A stretch of 64,000 bases of DNA from Arthrobacter agilis (lineage in GTDB: Bacteria > Actinomycetota > Actinomycetes > Actinomycetales > Micrococcaceae), in assembly GCF_030816075.1 (NCBI RefSeq), contig NZ_JAUSXO010000001.1, positions 124,001 through 188,000 on the forward strand, written 5' to 3'. The translations under genes were made by a program, and so were the position numbers. Positions 33,983-42,741 of the stretch are shown in pieces. The notes under the pieces are model-generated. The model was not told the DNA's origin and ran no database searches. It saw only the letters and a list, made by a program, of their open reading frames with translations. Within the stretch, counting starts at the first letter, position 1, and every line of letters begins with the position of its first letter.

Positions 33983-34327
33983 TCAGGCGTCCGGGCCGAG
34001 CACCGCCTCCGATGCCTCTCCCGCCGAGGCGCCCTTCAGTTCCACGAGGATGGCCCGCGTAGGGGTGTCACCGGTGTTCTGCCCGGAGTGGCGCTGCGCC
34101 GGGAGCCATACGGCCTGACCCGCCGACAGGTGCGTGTCGAAGACCCTGTCACCGGAGGAGAGCCGCCGCGCGAAGGAGGTCAGCGGGACGAGGACGCTGT
34201 TCGGGTGATCGTGGGGTGTCGTCCCGTCCCCGGGGACATCGACGTATTCGAGGACTCGGACGAATTCGTTCTCCCAGAGCACCGAGTAGTGGTCGGGGTT
34301 CGTGATGGTCGGATCGTCGTTGATCAT
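33983..34327 (-). CDS. Small cupin-domain protein
   Basis: A 114-residue protein with a cupin barrel: WENEFVRVLEYVDVPGDGTTPHDHPNSVLVPL contains the HxH metal motif (HDH), and SAGQAVWLPAQRHSGQNTGDTPTRAILVELK is the second motif with its His. ATG 34327 is used as the start because family homology begins there. Function may be metal-dependent binding or isomerisation of a small molecule; no better assignment is possible. It is transcribed on the minus strand next to a reductase, separated by 60 bp. Confidence 0.8.
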   Translation of the reverse strand: MINDDPTITNPDHYSVLWENEFVRVLEYVDVPGDGTTPHDHPNSVLVPLTSFARRLSSGDRVFDTHLSAGQAVWLPAQRHSGQNTGDTPTRAILVELKGASAGEASEAVLGPDA

Positions 34328-34387
34328 GGCTGGACTGTACGCCGCTCCTTCCACGCGGGCCAGACTCCCGGGATACCCGGACGACGC

Positions 34388-34951
34388 TCAGGTGTCCTTC
34401 CGGGCGAAATCGTAGACCAGCACCGCGAACTGTCCCTGCTGCTCGGCGGAGCGGAGGGTCAGCCGATCGGATTCGACGCGCAGGGGCAGCAGCGGCGCCC
34501 CAGCGGTCAGGGCGACGGGGGCGACGGCCACCTGGAGCTCGTCGAGCAGCCCCGCGGCGAGGAACTGGCCGGCGAGGTCGCCCCCTCCGACGATCCAGAT
34601 GTCGCGCCCGCCCGCCGCCTCGAGGATCCGCGGGAACACCGGACGCACGTCGCCCGAGACGAGCCGGACGTCGGCGCCCTCGGGGACGGGGAGGTCCCGC
34701 GAGGTGAAGACGAAGGTGGGCCGCTCCCCGTACAGCGTCCGCCACTTCGAGGGATCGTCGAGGAGGTGCTCGAACGCCAGCACCCACTCGTACGTCGTCG
34801 AACCCTCCACGAGCACGCCCACGGAGTCGAGGAACCGCTCGTAGTGCCCGGGAGGAGGCGGCTCGACGGCGAAGAGCCAGTCGAGGGAGTTGTGCTCGTC
34901 CGCGATGAAGCCGTTGAGGGTGGAGGCCGTGTAGAAGATGACGCGCGTCAT
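34388..34951 (-). CDS. Dihydrofolate-reductase-fold (RibD C-terminal) protein
   Basis: A 187-residue protein of the RibD-C/DHFR-like family: VIFYTASTLNGFIADEHNSLDWLF, then VEGSTTYEWVLAFEHLL, FVFTSRDLPVP and DIWIVGGGDLAGQFLAAGLLDEL, which binds NADPH. Such stand-alone proteins are widespread in actinobacteria as YwjB/YyaP-like reductases without defined substrates; they are not the essential folA. The start codon ATG 34951 has no strong ribosome site. Confidence 0.85.
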   Translation of the reverse strand: MTRVIFYTASTLNGFIADEHNSLDWLFAVEPPPPGHYERFLDSVGVLVEGSTTYEWVLAFEHLLDDPSKWRTLYGERPTFVFTSRDLPVPEGADVRLVSGDVRPVFPRILEAAGGRDIWIVGGGDLAGQFLAAGLLDELQVAVAPVALTAGAPLLPLRVESDRLTLRSAEQQGQFAVLVYDFARKDT

Positions 34952-35003
34952 GGCTCATTCCACCATCCGGCGCACCGTGGGGAAAGGGTTCGGCGGACGT
35001 CCC

Positions 35004-35939
35004 CTACCCCTGCACCTCGACGCTGCCGATGAATCGCCGCACGAGGGCGTCGAACTCCTCCTCCCGTTCGATCTGCGGCATGTGCCCGCACTTCTCGAAC
35101 AGGTGGAACTCCGCGTGCGGGAAGACCTCCCGCGCGTGCTCGAGGTGCGACGCCGGCAGGATGCGGTCCTCGTCACCCCACACCACGAGGGTGGGCTTGT
35201 GCTGGTCGGCGAGCGTGCGGAGCAGTTCGGTCCGCCAGCGACGGCGCACGCCGCGGAAGGTGCCGAGGTGCCGTGCGACGGCGAGCAGCACCTCGTCGTG
35301 CACCGGGTTCCCGCCCACCGCCTGGGCGTGGTCGAGCCGTTCCTCGGTGACGAACGTCCTGTCGTAGAACAGCGCACGCTCCGTGCGGTACGCGGTCCTG
35401 CGGGACTTGTCCTTCATCAGCCGCCGTCCGAGGGGACGGATCGCGAGGATGCGCAACGCGAGGGTGACCTCCTTGCCGAACCCCGCGCTGTTCGCGAGGA
35501 CGAGGCTCCGCACGCGCTGCGGTTCCAGGGCGCTGATCTTCATCGCCACCGCGCCGCCCAGCGAGTTGCCCACCACGTGGAGCGGCCGGTGTTCGCCGAG
35601 CGTGTCGAGGGCTGCGATCACGAACCGGGCGATCGATTCCAGCGAGTACCGGCCCGGGGTACGTTCGGACAGGCCGAAGCCCGGCAGGTCCACGCTGATG
35701 ACGCGGTGGTCCGGCGCGAGCCTGCCGTACAGGCCCTCCCAGTCCTCGAGGCTGCGGCCGATCCCGTGCAGGAGGAGCACGGGAGGCTGATCCCGGGCAC
35801 CTTCGTCGCGGTAGCGGACCCGGATCCCGTCGACGGTGAGGTAGCCCCCGCCCGCCGTCGTCCCGGCCGTCCCCGGGCTCGACGTCGCGTTGGGAGGCGG
35901 GACCCGGGACGGCCCGCGGCCGGTGCCGCCCGCGCTCAT
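35004..35939 (-). CDS. Alpha/beta hydrolase of the monooxygenase operon
   Basis: A 311-residue hydrolase. Its N-terminus is Pro- and Gly-rich, then VLLLHGIGRSLEDWEGL (oxyanion HG), the nucleophile elbow VVGNSLGGAVA with the active Ser, VVWGDEDRILP with the Asp and FEKCGHMPQIE with the His. It starts within the last codons of the SDR gene (ATGA overlap) and is the third gene of the flavin-monooxygenase operon. By analogy with Baeyer-Villiger pathways it would hydrolyse the ester made by the monooxygenase. It could also act on lipids, as LipR does in the related mycobacterial operon. Confidence 0.87.
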   Translation of the reverse strand: MSAGGTGRGPSRVPPPNATSSPGTAGTTAGGGYLTVDGIRVRYRDEGARDQPPVLLLHGIGRSLEDWEGLYGRLAPDHRVISVDLPGFGLSERTPGRYSLESIARFVIAALDTLGEHRPLHVVGNSLGGAVAMKISALEPQRVRSLVLANSAGFGKEVTLALRILAIRPLGRRLMKDKSRRTAYRTERALFYDRTFVTEERLDHAQAVGGNPVHDEVLLAVARHLGTFRGVRRRWRTELLRTLADQHKPTLVVWGDEDRILPASHLEHAREVFPHAEFHLFEKCGHMPQIEREEEFDALVRRFIGSVEVQG

Positions 35940-36787
35940 CGCCGTGCCTTCCCCGCGAGTCGGAGGAGTCTCGTCCCGCTGCGCTCGAGGGTGCCGAAGG
36001 ACATCGGCGCCACGCGGGCGACGACGTCGGGCACCTTGGCGCTGAGGCCGATCAGCAGGCGCGGCCTGCGCGCCTTGACGGCCTCGAGCATGAGCTCGGC
36101 CGCCTTCGCGGCGGGGAAGGTGAGGAGCTTGTCGAAGTCGTCCTTCGCCCGTTCCACGTCGACGTCGGTCAGGGCGCCGCCGATGCGCGCGTTCCGTGCG
36201 ATGTTCGTCCGGATGCCGCCGGGATGCACTGTCGTGGTGCCGATCCCGCGGGGCAGCAGCTCGTTCCGGAGGGCCTCGGTGAATCCGCGCAGCGCGAACT
36301 TGCTGGCGGAGTAGGCGGTCTGGCCCTTCGGCCCCACGAGGCCGAACAGGCTCGAGACGTTCACGATGTGCCCGCCCGGCGCCACCCTGGGCAGCAGGTG
36401 GTGCGTGAGGCGCACGGGTGCGGAGAAGTTGATGGCCATGACCCAGTCGAAATCGTCCAGGCTGATCTGGTCGAACCGCCCGGCGAGCGCCACGCCGGCG
36501 TTGTTGACCAGGAGGTCCACCCGGTCGGTCGCGGCCAGCAGGTCGGCGGCGAGGCGGTCGACGGCGTCGCGGTCGGCGAGATCGGCGACGAACGTGGTCA
36601 CTCCCGCACCGGGGTAGGTCGCCCGGATGGAGGAGGCGACGGCGTCGAGCTTCTCCGCGTCGCGGTCGACGATCAGCAGGGTGCTGCCGCGCTCGGCGAG
36701 GCCCCGGGCGAGGTGTTCACCCATGCCTCCTGCGGCGCCGGTCACGACGGCGGTGGCGCCGGCGAACTGGAAGGGGCGGATGCTCAT
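35936..36787 (-). CDS. Short-chain dehydrogenase/reductase of the monooxygenase operon
   Basis: A 283-residue SDR. The cofactor motif is VVTGAAGGMGEHLARGLAERG, followed by LVNNAGVAL and the active site Ser (NVSSLFGLVGPKGQTAYSASKFALRGF) with Tyr and Lys in YSASK. The C-terminal tail is longer than the classical core and hydrophobic, as in SDRs acting on lipids. Its ATG overlaps the monooxygenase stop by four bases. It is likely an alcohol/ketone oxidoreductase in the same pathway. Confidence 0.9.
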   Translation of the reverse strand: MSIRPFQFAGATAVVTGAAGGMGEHLARGLAERGSTLLIVDRDAEKLDAVASSIRATYPGAGVTTFVADLADRDAVDRLAADLLAATDRVDLLVNNAGVALAGRFDQISLDDFDWVMAINFSAPVRLTHHLLPRVAPGGHIVNVSSLFGLVGPKGQTAYSASKFALRGFTEALRNELLPRGIGTTTVHPGGIRTNIARNARIGGALTDVDVERAKDDFDKLLTFPAAKAAELMLEAVKARRPRLLIGLSAKVPDVVARVAPMSFGTLERSGTRLLRLAGKARR

Positions 36788-38295
36788 GCGTGGATCTCTT
36801 GCAGGTCGGGCGCGGGGGCGGCGGACGGGGCCGGGGCGTCGAAGACCATGTTCCTGGCCAGGTTGCCCCGCAGTGCGGTGGGTGCATCGAGCAGGTAGTT
36901 CTGCCGCATGGTCCACGGGTGCCGGTCGCCCTGCTTGGGGAAGGCCGAGACGGCGCGCTGCACATAGCCGGAGGTGAGGTCGAGGATGGGGCGGGTCGTC
37001 ATGGCACCGTCGGTGGCGGGGGCCCCGTAGCGGTACCCGTGCCGGTCCAGGTACTTGATGAGGCGGCAGACGTAGCGCGAGCTGAGATCGGCGCGGAGCG
37101 TCCAGGAGGCGTTGGTGTAGCCCACGCACAGGGCGAGATTCGGGATGCCGCTGACCATCAGCCCCCGGTACACCCAGGCATCGCCGAGGTCGACCGCCTG
37201 CCCGTCCACGGTGAACGTGGCGCCGCCGAGCGGCAGCATCGCGAGGCCCGTGGCCGGGACGACGACGTCGGCCTCCAGTTCCTGCCCCGAGGCGAGGCGG
37301 ATGCCGGTCGGGGTGAAGGTGTCGATGGTGTCCGTGACCACGGAGGCCTTGCCGGACTTCAGGGCCTTGAAGAAATCGGCGCTCGGCGCGACGCACAGGC
37401 GCTGGTCCCACGGGTTGTAGGCGGGGGTGAAATTCTCCTGCACCGTCTTCTCGTCGCCGAGGATCCGGGCGGTCTGGGTGCGGATCAGCTTCTTGGCGAT
37501 CTCCGGACGGCGGCGGCACAGCTGGTAGAACGCCTGCGTGAACAGCACGTTCTTGGCGCGCGCCACGTGGTGGGCGATCCCGGCCGGCAGGTGGCGGCGG
37601 GCGGCGTCCGAGAACTTGTCGCGGCTCGGCACGGCCGTGATGTAGGTGGGGGAGCGCTGCAGCATGGTCACGTGCGCGGCGTCCTTCGCCATGGACGGCA
37701 CGAGCGTCACGGCGGTGGCGCCGCTGCCGATCACGACGACGCGCTTGCCCGCGTAGTCGAGGTCCTCGGGCCAGAACTGGGGGCGGACCGTCTCGCCCTG
37801 GAAGGACTCGGAGCCGGGGAAGGACGGCTCGTACCCGTGGTCGTAGTTGTAGTAGCCGCTGCAGAGGTAGAGGAAACCGCAGGTGAGGCGGCGCCGCCCG
37901 ACCGTGCCGCCGTCGTCGGTCACGTCCAGCTCCAGCGTCCAGCGGGCATCCGTCGAGGACCAGGACGCGCTGACCAGCCGGGTGGAGAAGCGGATGCGCT
38001 CGCGGATGCGGGGATCGTCAGCGGTCTCGCGGATGTACTGCAGGATCGAGGAGCCGTCGGCGATCGACTTCGCCTCGGTCCAGGGACGGAAGGGGTAGCC
38101 GAGGGTGAACATGTCGCTGTCGGAGCGGACCCCGGGGTAGCGGAAGAGGTCCCAGGTGCCGCCGATCGCGGTGCGCGCCTCCAAGACGGCGAAGCTCTTG
38201 CCGGGGAGTTCCGTGGAGACCCGGTACGCGGCGCCGATGCCGGAGAGGCCGGCGCCCACGATGACGACGTCGAGGTGTTCGAGGGGAGTGTCCAT
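36784..38295 (-). CDS. Flavin-containing monooxygenase, AlmA/MymA-like (Baeyer-Villiger type)
   Basis: A 503-residue FAD- and NADPH-dependent monooxygenase. FAD binding is shown by VVIVGAGLSGIGAAYRVS at the start and GGTWDLFRYPGVRSDSD, and NADPH binding by VVVIGSGATAVTLVPSMA. The family fingerprint FxGxxxHxxxWP reads FQGETVRPQFWP, so the central His is Arg. Homologues oxidise long-chain alkanes or ketones (AlmA) or modify mycolates under acid stress (MymA). It is the first gene of a three-gene operon with SDR and hydrolase and is divergent from an AraC/VirS-like regulator. Substrate is likely hydrophobic but unknown. Confidence 0.9.
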   Translation of the reverse strand: MDTPLEHLDVVIVGAGLSGIGAAYRVSTELPGKSFAVLEARTAIGGTWDLFRYPGVRSDSDMFTLGYPFRPWTEAKSIADGSSILQYIRETADDPRIRERIRFSTRLVSASWSSTDARWTLELDVTDDGGTVGRRRLTCGFLYLCSGYYNYDHGYEPSFPGSESFQGETVRPQFWPEDLDYAGKRVVVIGSGATAVTLVPSMAKDAAHVTMLQRSPTYITAVPSRDKFSDAARRHLPAGIAHHVARAKNVLFTQAFYQLCRRRPEIAKKLIRTQTARILGDEKTVQENFTPAYNPWDQRLCVAPSADFFKALKSGKASVVTDTIDTFTPTGIRLASGQELEADVVVPATGLAMLPLGGATFTVDGQAVDLGDAWVYRGLMVSGIPNLALCVGYTNASWTLRADLSSRYVCRLIKYLDRHGYRYGAPATDGAMTTRPILDLTSGYVQRAVSAFPKQGDRHPWTMRQNYLLDAPTALRGNLARNMVFDAPAPSAAPAPDLQEIHA

Positions 38296-38364
38296 CCCTC
38301 CATTATTCCGGGGGCCGTCGGGGTGGGCTTGACTTCACGCGACACCTATTTACCCTTGGACGAC

Positions 38365-39408
38365 ATGGGCTCCGTCATCCGCTCCGCCGGCATGCGCGGC
38401 TTCCGCGAGGTCGTCGAGCAGTTCGGCGGCGACCCCGCGGCGCTCGCGGCACAGTATCGCGTGCCGCTGGAGGCGATCGACAGCGACGATGTGCTCGTCT
38501 CGGACGTCGCCATGGCCAGGCTCCTCGAGGGTGCGGCACGCGAGCTGCCCTGCCCGGACCTCGGCCTGCGCATATCGGAGTACCAGGACATCGGCATCCT
38601 CGGTCCGCTCGCCGTCGCCGTGCAGAACTCGCCCACCGTCGGTGCGGCGCTCGAGTGCGCGTCCCAGTTCCTCTTCCTCCACAGCCCGGTGCTCCGCTTC
38701 TCGATCGTGCCGGACCCGGAGGGGCGCGCGGGGGAGGTGGGCCTCTGCTACGGATCCTCGCAGGGGACGCCGCCACGCCAGGCCACCGACGCGATCCTCG
38801 CCTTCGCGCACCGGATGATCCGCTTCCTGGTGGACGGGCCCTACGGTCTCCACTCGGTCCACCTCTCCCACCAGCCGAAGGCGGCCGCCGCACGCTACGC
38901 CGGGTTCTTCGGCGCGGAGGTGCGGTTCGGGCAGCCGGTGTCGCTCCTGCGGGTGCCGCGGAGCCTGCTGGACCGGCCACTGGCCGGCGTGGACGGCACG
39001 CTCCGCGAGATCGCCCTCGAGTACCTCCACAGCCACTTCCCCGAGCCGGGCCGCGTCGTCGCCCCGCAGGTCCGGAACGCCATCGACCGCATGCTCGGCA
39101 CCTCGCCGCCGCGCATCGATTCGGCGGCCCGGCTCCTCGGGATGCATCCGCGCACGCTCCAGCGTCGGCTGACCGCCGAGGGCGTCACCTTTGAGGTCCT
39201 GCTCGATGCCGCCCGCCGCGATGCCGCGCTCCGGTTGCTCACACGGACCGACCTGCCGCTGCAGCAGGTCGCGGGGCTGGTGGGCCTGTCCGAGCAGTCG
39301 GCCCTGACCCGCTGTGTGCGCCGGTGGTACGGCACGACGCCGAGTGCCGTGCGCGTACAGGACGCGGCGGACCTCCCGCCGGCCGACGGTCCGCCGCTGC
39401 CGGGCTAG
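38365..39408 (+). CDS. AraC-family regulator, VirS/OruR-like
   Basis: A 347-residue regulator with the N-terminal AraC-binding-type ligand domain found in VirS, ArgR/OruR-like proteins (LRISEYQDIGILGPLAVAVQNSPTV) and a C-terminal AraC helix-turn-helix pair (RIDSAARLLGMHPRTLQRRL and PLQQVAGLVGLSEQSALTRCVRRWYGTTPS). The ATG at 38365 lacks a clear ribosome site, so a leaderless transcript is possible; a TTG at 38356 is the alternative. It is divergent, 69 bp away, from the flavin monooxygenase operon that it probably activates. Its last codons lie in a 53-bp tandem duplication. Confidence 0.88.
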   Translation: MGSVIRSAGMRGFREVVEQFGGDPAALAAQYRVPLEAIDSDDVLVSDVAMARLLEGAARELPCPDLGLRISEYQDIGILGPLAVAVQNSPTVGAALECASQFLFLHSPVLRFSIVPDPEGRAGEVGLCYGSSQGTPPRQATDAILAFAHRMIRFLVDGPYGLHSVHLSHQPKAAAARYAGFFGAEVRFGQPVSLLRVPRSLLDRPLAGVDGTLREIALEYLHSHFPEPGRVVAPQVRNAIDRMLGTSPPRIDSAARLLGMHPRTLQRRLTAEGVTFEVLLDAARRDAALRLLTRTDLPLQQVAGLVGLSEQSALTRCVRRWYGTTPSAVRVQDAADLPPADGPPLPG

Positions 39409-39489
39409 GTCACCGGGTCGGCTCGCCGGGCCAGGTCGACGGTCCGCCGCTGCCGGGCTAGGTCACCGGGTCGGCTCGCCGGGCTGGGT
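39384..39489. repeat. 53-bp tandem duplication across the ends of two convergent genes
   Basis: Bases 39384-39436 are repeated at 39437-39489 with only two differences near the end. The first copy encodes the last seven residues and stop of the AraC regulator; the second carries the stop and last codons of the convergent sigma factor. The near identity points to a recent duplication. Confidence 0.9.
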
Positions 39490-40377
39490 CACCGGGCTGG
39501 CGGGCTGCGGGAGCTTGTCGGGGTTGCGCACCAGGTACACGCCGGTGATCCTCCGTCGGTCGTCGACGGCCAGGGCCAGGGCGAGGTCCAGGCGGGTACC
39601 GGCGTGGACCAGCACGCCCGGACCACCGTTGACCAGGGCGACGCCCGCACGCATCTGCGGCAGGGGCGTCCGGGCGATCTTCAGGAGGAACCCCGCGATG
39701 GCCTCGGCACCCATGACCGGCCTGCGGGCGGCGACCACCTTGCCGCCGCCGTCGGAGAGCAGGACGGCGTCCGGGGCGAGCACGTCGATCAGTGCCTGGA
39801 GGTCGCCGGTCGAGACCGCGGCGAGGAAGGCGTCGAGGACCTCGGCGCCGTCCCTGCCGGCCGTCGCGGCCCCGACGGCCGTCCCGAAGGTGGCGTCGAG
39901 CCGGATGCGGGCCCGGTGGGCGATCTGGCGCACCGAGGCCTGGCTCCTGCCCATCGCCTCGGCGATCACCGGGTAGGGCAGGTCGAACACGTCGTGGAGC
40001 ATGAACACGGCCCGTTGCTCCGGCGTGCCCTGCTGCAGCACCACGGACAGCGCGTACGTCAGCTGTTCCTCGACCAGGAGCCGGTGCTCCGGGCTCTCCT
40101 CGTCGGACAGCAGCGGTTCGGGCAGCCACGGCCCCGGGTAGTCCTCCCGGCGTCGTTCCACCGTGCGCACCTGGTTCAGTGCGGCGCGGGTGGCGGTGGT
40201 CGCGAGGTATGCCCGCGCATTCCGCACCGCCGTCCCGTCCACGGCAGCCCAGCGCAGGTAGGTCTCCTGGACGATGTCCTCGGCGTCCGCCCGGGAGCCC
40301 AGGATCTCGTAGGCGATGGCGAACACCATCGAGCGGTGGACGAGGAACAACTCGTCCTGGTCCGGGATGGTGGTCAC
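39463..40377 (-). CDS. ECF41-type RNA polymerase sigma factor with SnoaL-like C-terminal domain
   Basis: A 304-residue sigma factor. Region 2 (FAIAYEILGSRADAEDIVQETYLRW) and region 4 (PEQRAVFMLHDVFDLPYPVIAEAMGRSQASVRQ) are complete. A C-terminal NTF2/SnoaL-like domain of about 110 residues carries the ECF41 hallmarks DGGGKV and NPDKL. In this group the C-terminal domain acts as a built-in modulator instead of a separate anti-sigma factor. It lies four bases downstream of an NADH-dehydrogenase-like gene on the same strand; ECF41 genes typically sit next to oxidoreductases or carboxymuconolactone decarboxylases. Its probable target is that operon. Confidence 0.93.
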   Translation of the reverse strand: MTTIPDQDELFLVHRSMVFAIAYEILGSRADAEDIVQETYLRWAAVDGTAVRNARAYLATTATRAALNQVRTVERRREDYPGPWLPEPLLSDEESPEHRLLVEEQLTYALSVVLQQGTPEQRAVFMLHDVFDLPYPVIAEAMGRSQASVRQIAHRARIRLDATFGTAVGAATAGRDGAEVLDAFLAAVSTGDLQALIDVLAPDAVLLSDGGGKVVAARRPVMGAEAIAGFLLKIARTPLPQMRAGVALVNGGPGVLVHAGTRLDLALALAVDDRRRITGVYLVRNPDKLPQPASPVTQPGEPTR

Positions 40378-40381
40378 GGCG

Positions 40382-41518
40382 TCAGTCTACGGATACGGCG
40401 GGCCCCGACGGCCAGGTGAAGGACCCCGGGCGGCGTGCCTCGCGTGCCAGCCACGCGATGGTCTTGCGGCACACCTGCTCCTTGGTCCAGCCCCCGGCCC
40501 GGCCGGCCACGGCCCAGGGCCGGGCGGCGTCGTCCGGATGCACGGCCTGCACGTGCCCGTGCCCCGCGCCCAGATCCAGGCACTGCAGGAGGTACCCGAT
40601 GTCGATCGCGTCCGGTGTCGTCCCGGCCAGGCGGGCCAGCACGGTGTCGGCCGCATGAGCGCCCATCGGGAGCGCGGACGCGCAGGAGGCCCGGAGGTGC
40701 CGTCCCGCGCCTCCCTGGACGGCGACGGCATCCCCGGCGCCGAGGATGCGCGGGTGCCCCGGCACGGTGAGGGTCGCATCCACCATCAGCCGGCCGTCGT
40801 CGGTCACGGGCAGGCCGCTGTCCGCCGCCAGGCGCGCCACGGCCAGTCCGACGGTCCAGATCGTCGCCTGCCCCGCGGGGCGGCGCCCTACCGCGGTGGT
40901 GACGGCTCCGGAGGCCCGGTCCACCCTGCCGTCCTCCACCGTGACGTTCAGGTGGTGCAGGCGCCGGGCCACCGCCGGGTGCGCGGTCAGGGGATTCGCC
41001 AGGCCCGCGGGAGCGACGACGGTGATCACCAGGTCGGGACGCGACACCGCCACCGCGCAAGCCACCTCCACCCCGGTCGGGCCTGCACCGGCGATCGTGA
41101 CGGTCGCTCCCGGCGGCAGCCCGGCGATCGCGTCCCGGGTCCTCCGGGCAACCGTGGGACTGGTCACCGAGAGCAGGGGCGTCGACTGTTCGCCACTTCC
41201 CGCCGCGTAGATCAGCCAGTCGAAGTGCACGGGCTCGCGATGCGCCAGCGCGACCGTCCGATGATCCGAGTCGATGCCCACCGCCCGGGTCTGCAGGTGC
41301 CGCACCTGCGGGTGCAGCACCTCGGCCCAGTCCACCCCTGGCTCGGTGCGGGTTCCGGCGGCGAACGCGTGCAACCGGATCCGCTCCATGAAGCGCGGCC
41401 CCGGGTCGACGAGGGTCACCTCCACGGCGGGAGCCCGCCTGCTCCCGGCGAGACGGTTGGCCGCCATCACCCCGGCATAGCCGCCGCCCAGCACCACTAC
41501 GCGTGTCTTCTCAGTCAT
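40382..41518 (-). CDS. NAD(P)/FAD-dependent oxidoreductase (type-II NADH-dehydrogenase-like)
   Basis: A 378-residue flavoprotein. FAD binding is at RVVVLGGGYAGVMAANRLAG, the second Rossmann motif at VTIAGAGPTGVEVACAVA, and the C-terminal FAD contact at RILGAGDAVAV. It lacks an obvious membrane helix, so it may be a peripheral membrane or soluble enzyme. The gene directly precedes the ECF41 sigma factor gene, an association known for the group, and is likely its regulatory target. Electron acceptor unknown. Confidence 0.88.
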   Translation of the reverse strand: MTEKTRVVVLGGGYAGVMAANRLAGSRRAPAVEVTLVDPGPRFMERIRLHAFAAGTRTEPGVDWAEVLHPQVRHLQTRAVGIDSDHRTVALAHREPVHFDWLIYAAGSGEQSTPLLSVTSPTVARRTRDAIAGLPPGATVTIAGAGPTGVEVACAVAVSRPDLVITVVAPAGLANPLTAHPAVARRLHHLNVTVEDGRVDRASGAVTTAVGRRPAGQATIWTVGLAVARLAADSGLPVTDDGRLMVDATLTVPGHPRILGAGDAVAVQGGAGRHLRASCASALPMGAHAADTVLARLAGTTPDAIDIGYLLQCLDLGAGHGHVQAVHPDDAARPWAVAGRAGGWTKEQVCRKTIAWLAREARRPGSFTWPSGPAVSVD

Positions 41519-41684
41519 GATGTTCCGCTTCCTCGAAAGATCCCTGTGCTCTTAAGACACCGCCCGGGCACGGTTTGTGACACGTCCGCCCAATCGGCGT
41601 CGGCCGGCGAGATCGGCGCCGAGGAAAGCTGCGACACCCCGACCTACACTGGCTGGCAACGGAGAAGTGCCGGAAGGGGGAGCG

Positions 41685-42666
41685 ATGCCGGGCATCACGA
41701 GCGCCGACGTGGCCCGCGAGAGCGGTGTCTCACGCACCACGGTCAGCTATGTCCTGACCGGCCGGAACGGCGTGAGCATCTCGGCGGAGACCCGGCGCCG
41801 CGTGCACGAGACCGCCGCCCGGCTCGGGTACGCCCCCTCGGCCGCGGCCCGCGCGCTCCGGACCGGACGCAGCGACCTCGTGCTGTGCATCCTGCCGGAC
41901 TGGCCCGTGGGGCCGGTGATCGAGACCCTGCTGGACGAGCTCGCCGACGGCCTGTCCGGCCGGGGACTGTCCGTCCTCGTGCATCACGGCCGGGGGACGC
42001 GCGCCGCTCTCCGACCTGTGGCGTGCCGTGACACCCCGAGCGGTGATCGGCTTCGCCCCGTTCGCCGACGCGGACCTCCTCGCCATGCGGCAGGCCGGCA
42101 TCCAGGTGCTCGGCACCCTCGGTGAGGAGCACCGCCCCGACGCCGGCCTCCCCGCCAAGAGCCAGCTCCGGATCGGCGCCCTGCAGGTCCGCCACCTCGC
42201 CGCCCATGGCCACCGGCGCCTCGGCTACGCCTGGCCTCCCGATGCGCGGCTCGGGGTCTTCGCCCGTGACCGCCTCCTCGGCGTCCGGCGGGCCTGCGCC
42301 GACCTGGACCTCCCGGAACCCGTCCTGCTGCCGGTCGACCCCGACGTCACCGGTGCCGCGGCAGCCGTCCGGCGCTGGCGGGAGGAGGGCGTCACCGCCG
42401 TCGCCGCGTACAACGACGACGTCGCGCTCGCGGTCCTCGCGGGGCTGCGGGCCGAAGGGCTCGCCTGTCCGGCCGACTGCGCCGTGATGGGCGTCGATGA
42501 CATCCCGGCCGCGCGTCTGGCGGCGCCCCCACTGACGACGGTCTCCCAGTCGATCGAGCTGCAGGCGCGCTACCTCGCCGCCTTGGTCCTCGCCGACCTC
42601 GACGGCGCGGACAAGCCGGCACACCCCGGCCACGGGCTGCACCTCGTGCAGCGGGACTCGGCCTGA
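41685..42666 (+). pseudogene. LacI-family regulator interrupted by a single-base frameshift
   Basis: The start ATG 41685 has GGAAGGGGG upstream and encodes a LacI helix-turn-helix (TSADVARESGVSRTTVSYVL) and hinge. Reading continues normally to the G run at 41992-41996 (five G), where the frame is lost; the rest of the ligand domain resumes in the +1 frame (PLSDLWRAVTPRAVIGFAPF through AVMGVDDIPAARLA) to 42666. One G too many would restore a normal protein of about 326 residues. Either the gene is inactivated or the base is a sequencing error. It converges with a secreted beta-helix gene. Confidence 0.85.
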
Positions 42667-42684
42667 GTACTCCCTGGCGTGCGA

Positions 42685-42725
42685 CGACAGGAGGGGCCGG
42701 AGCATCGCTCCGGCCCCTCCTGTCG
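42685..42725. terminator. Bidirectional terminator, perfect 19-bp hairpin
   Basis: Arms 42685-42703 and 42707-42725 pair perfectly around ATC. The hairpin lies exactly between the convergent lacI remnant and the beta-helix gene. Confidence 0.8.
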
Positions 42726-42741
42726 CCGGCTACCCGATGCC

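Noticed and set aside
36790..38364. A long in-frame extension upstream of the AraC gene.
   Set aside because: It is antisense to the flavin monooxygenase; AraC family similarity starts only at 38365.
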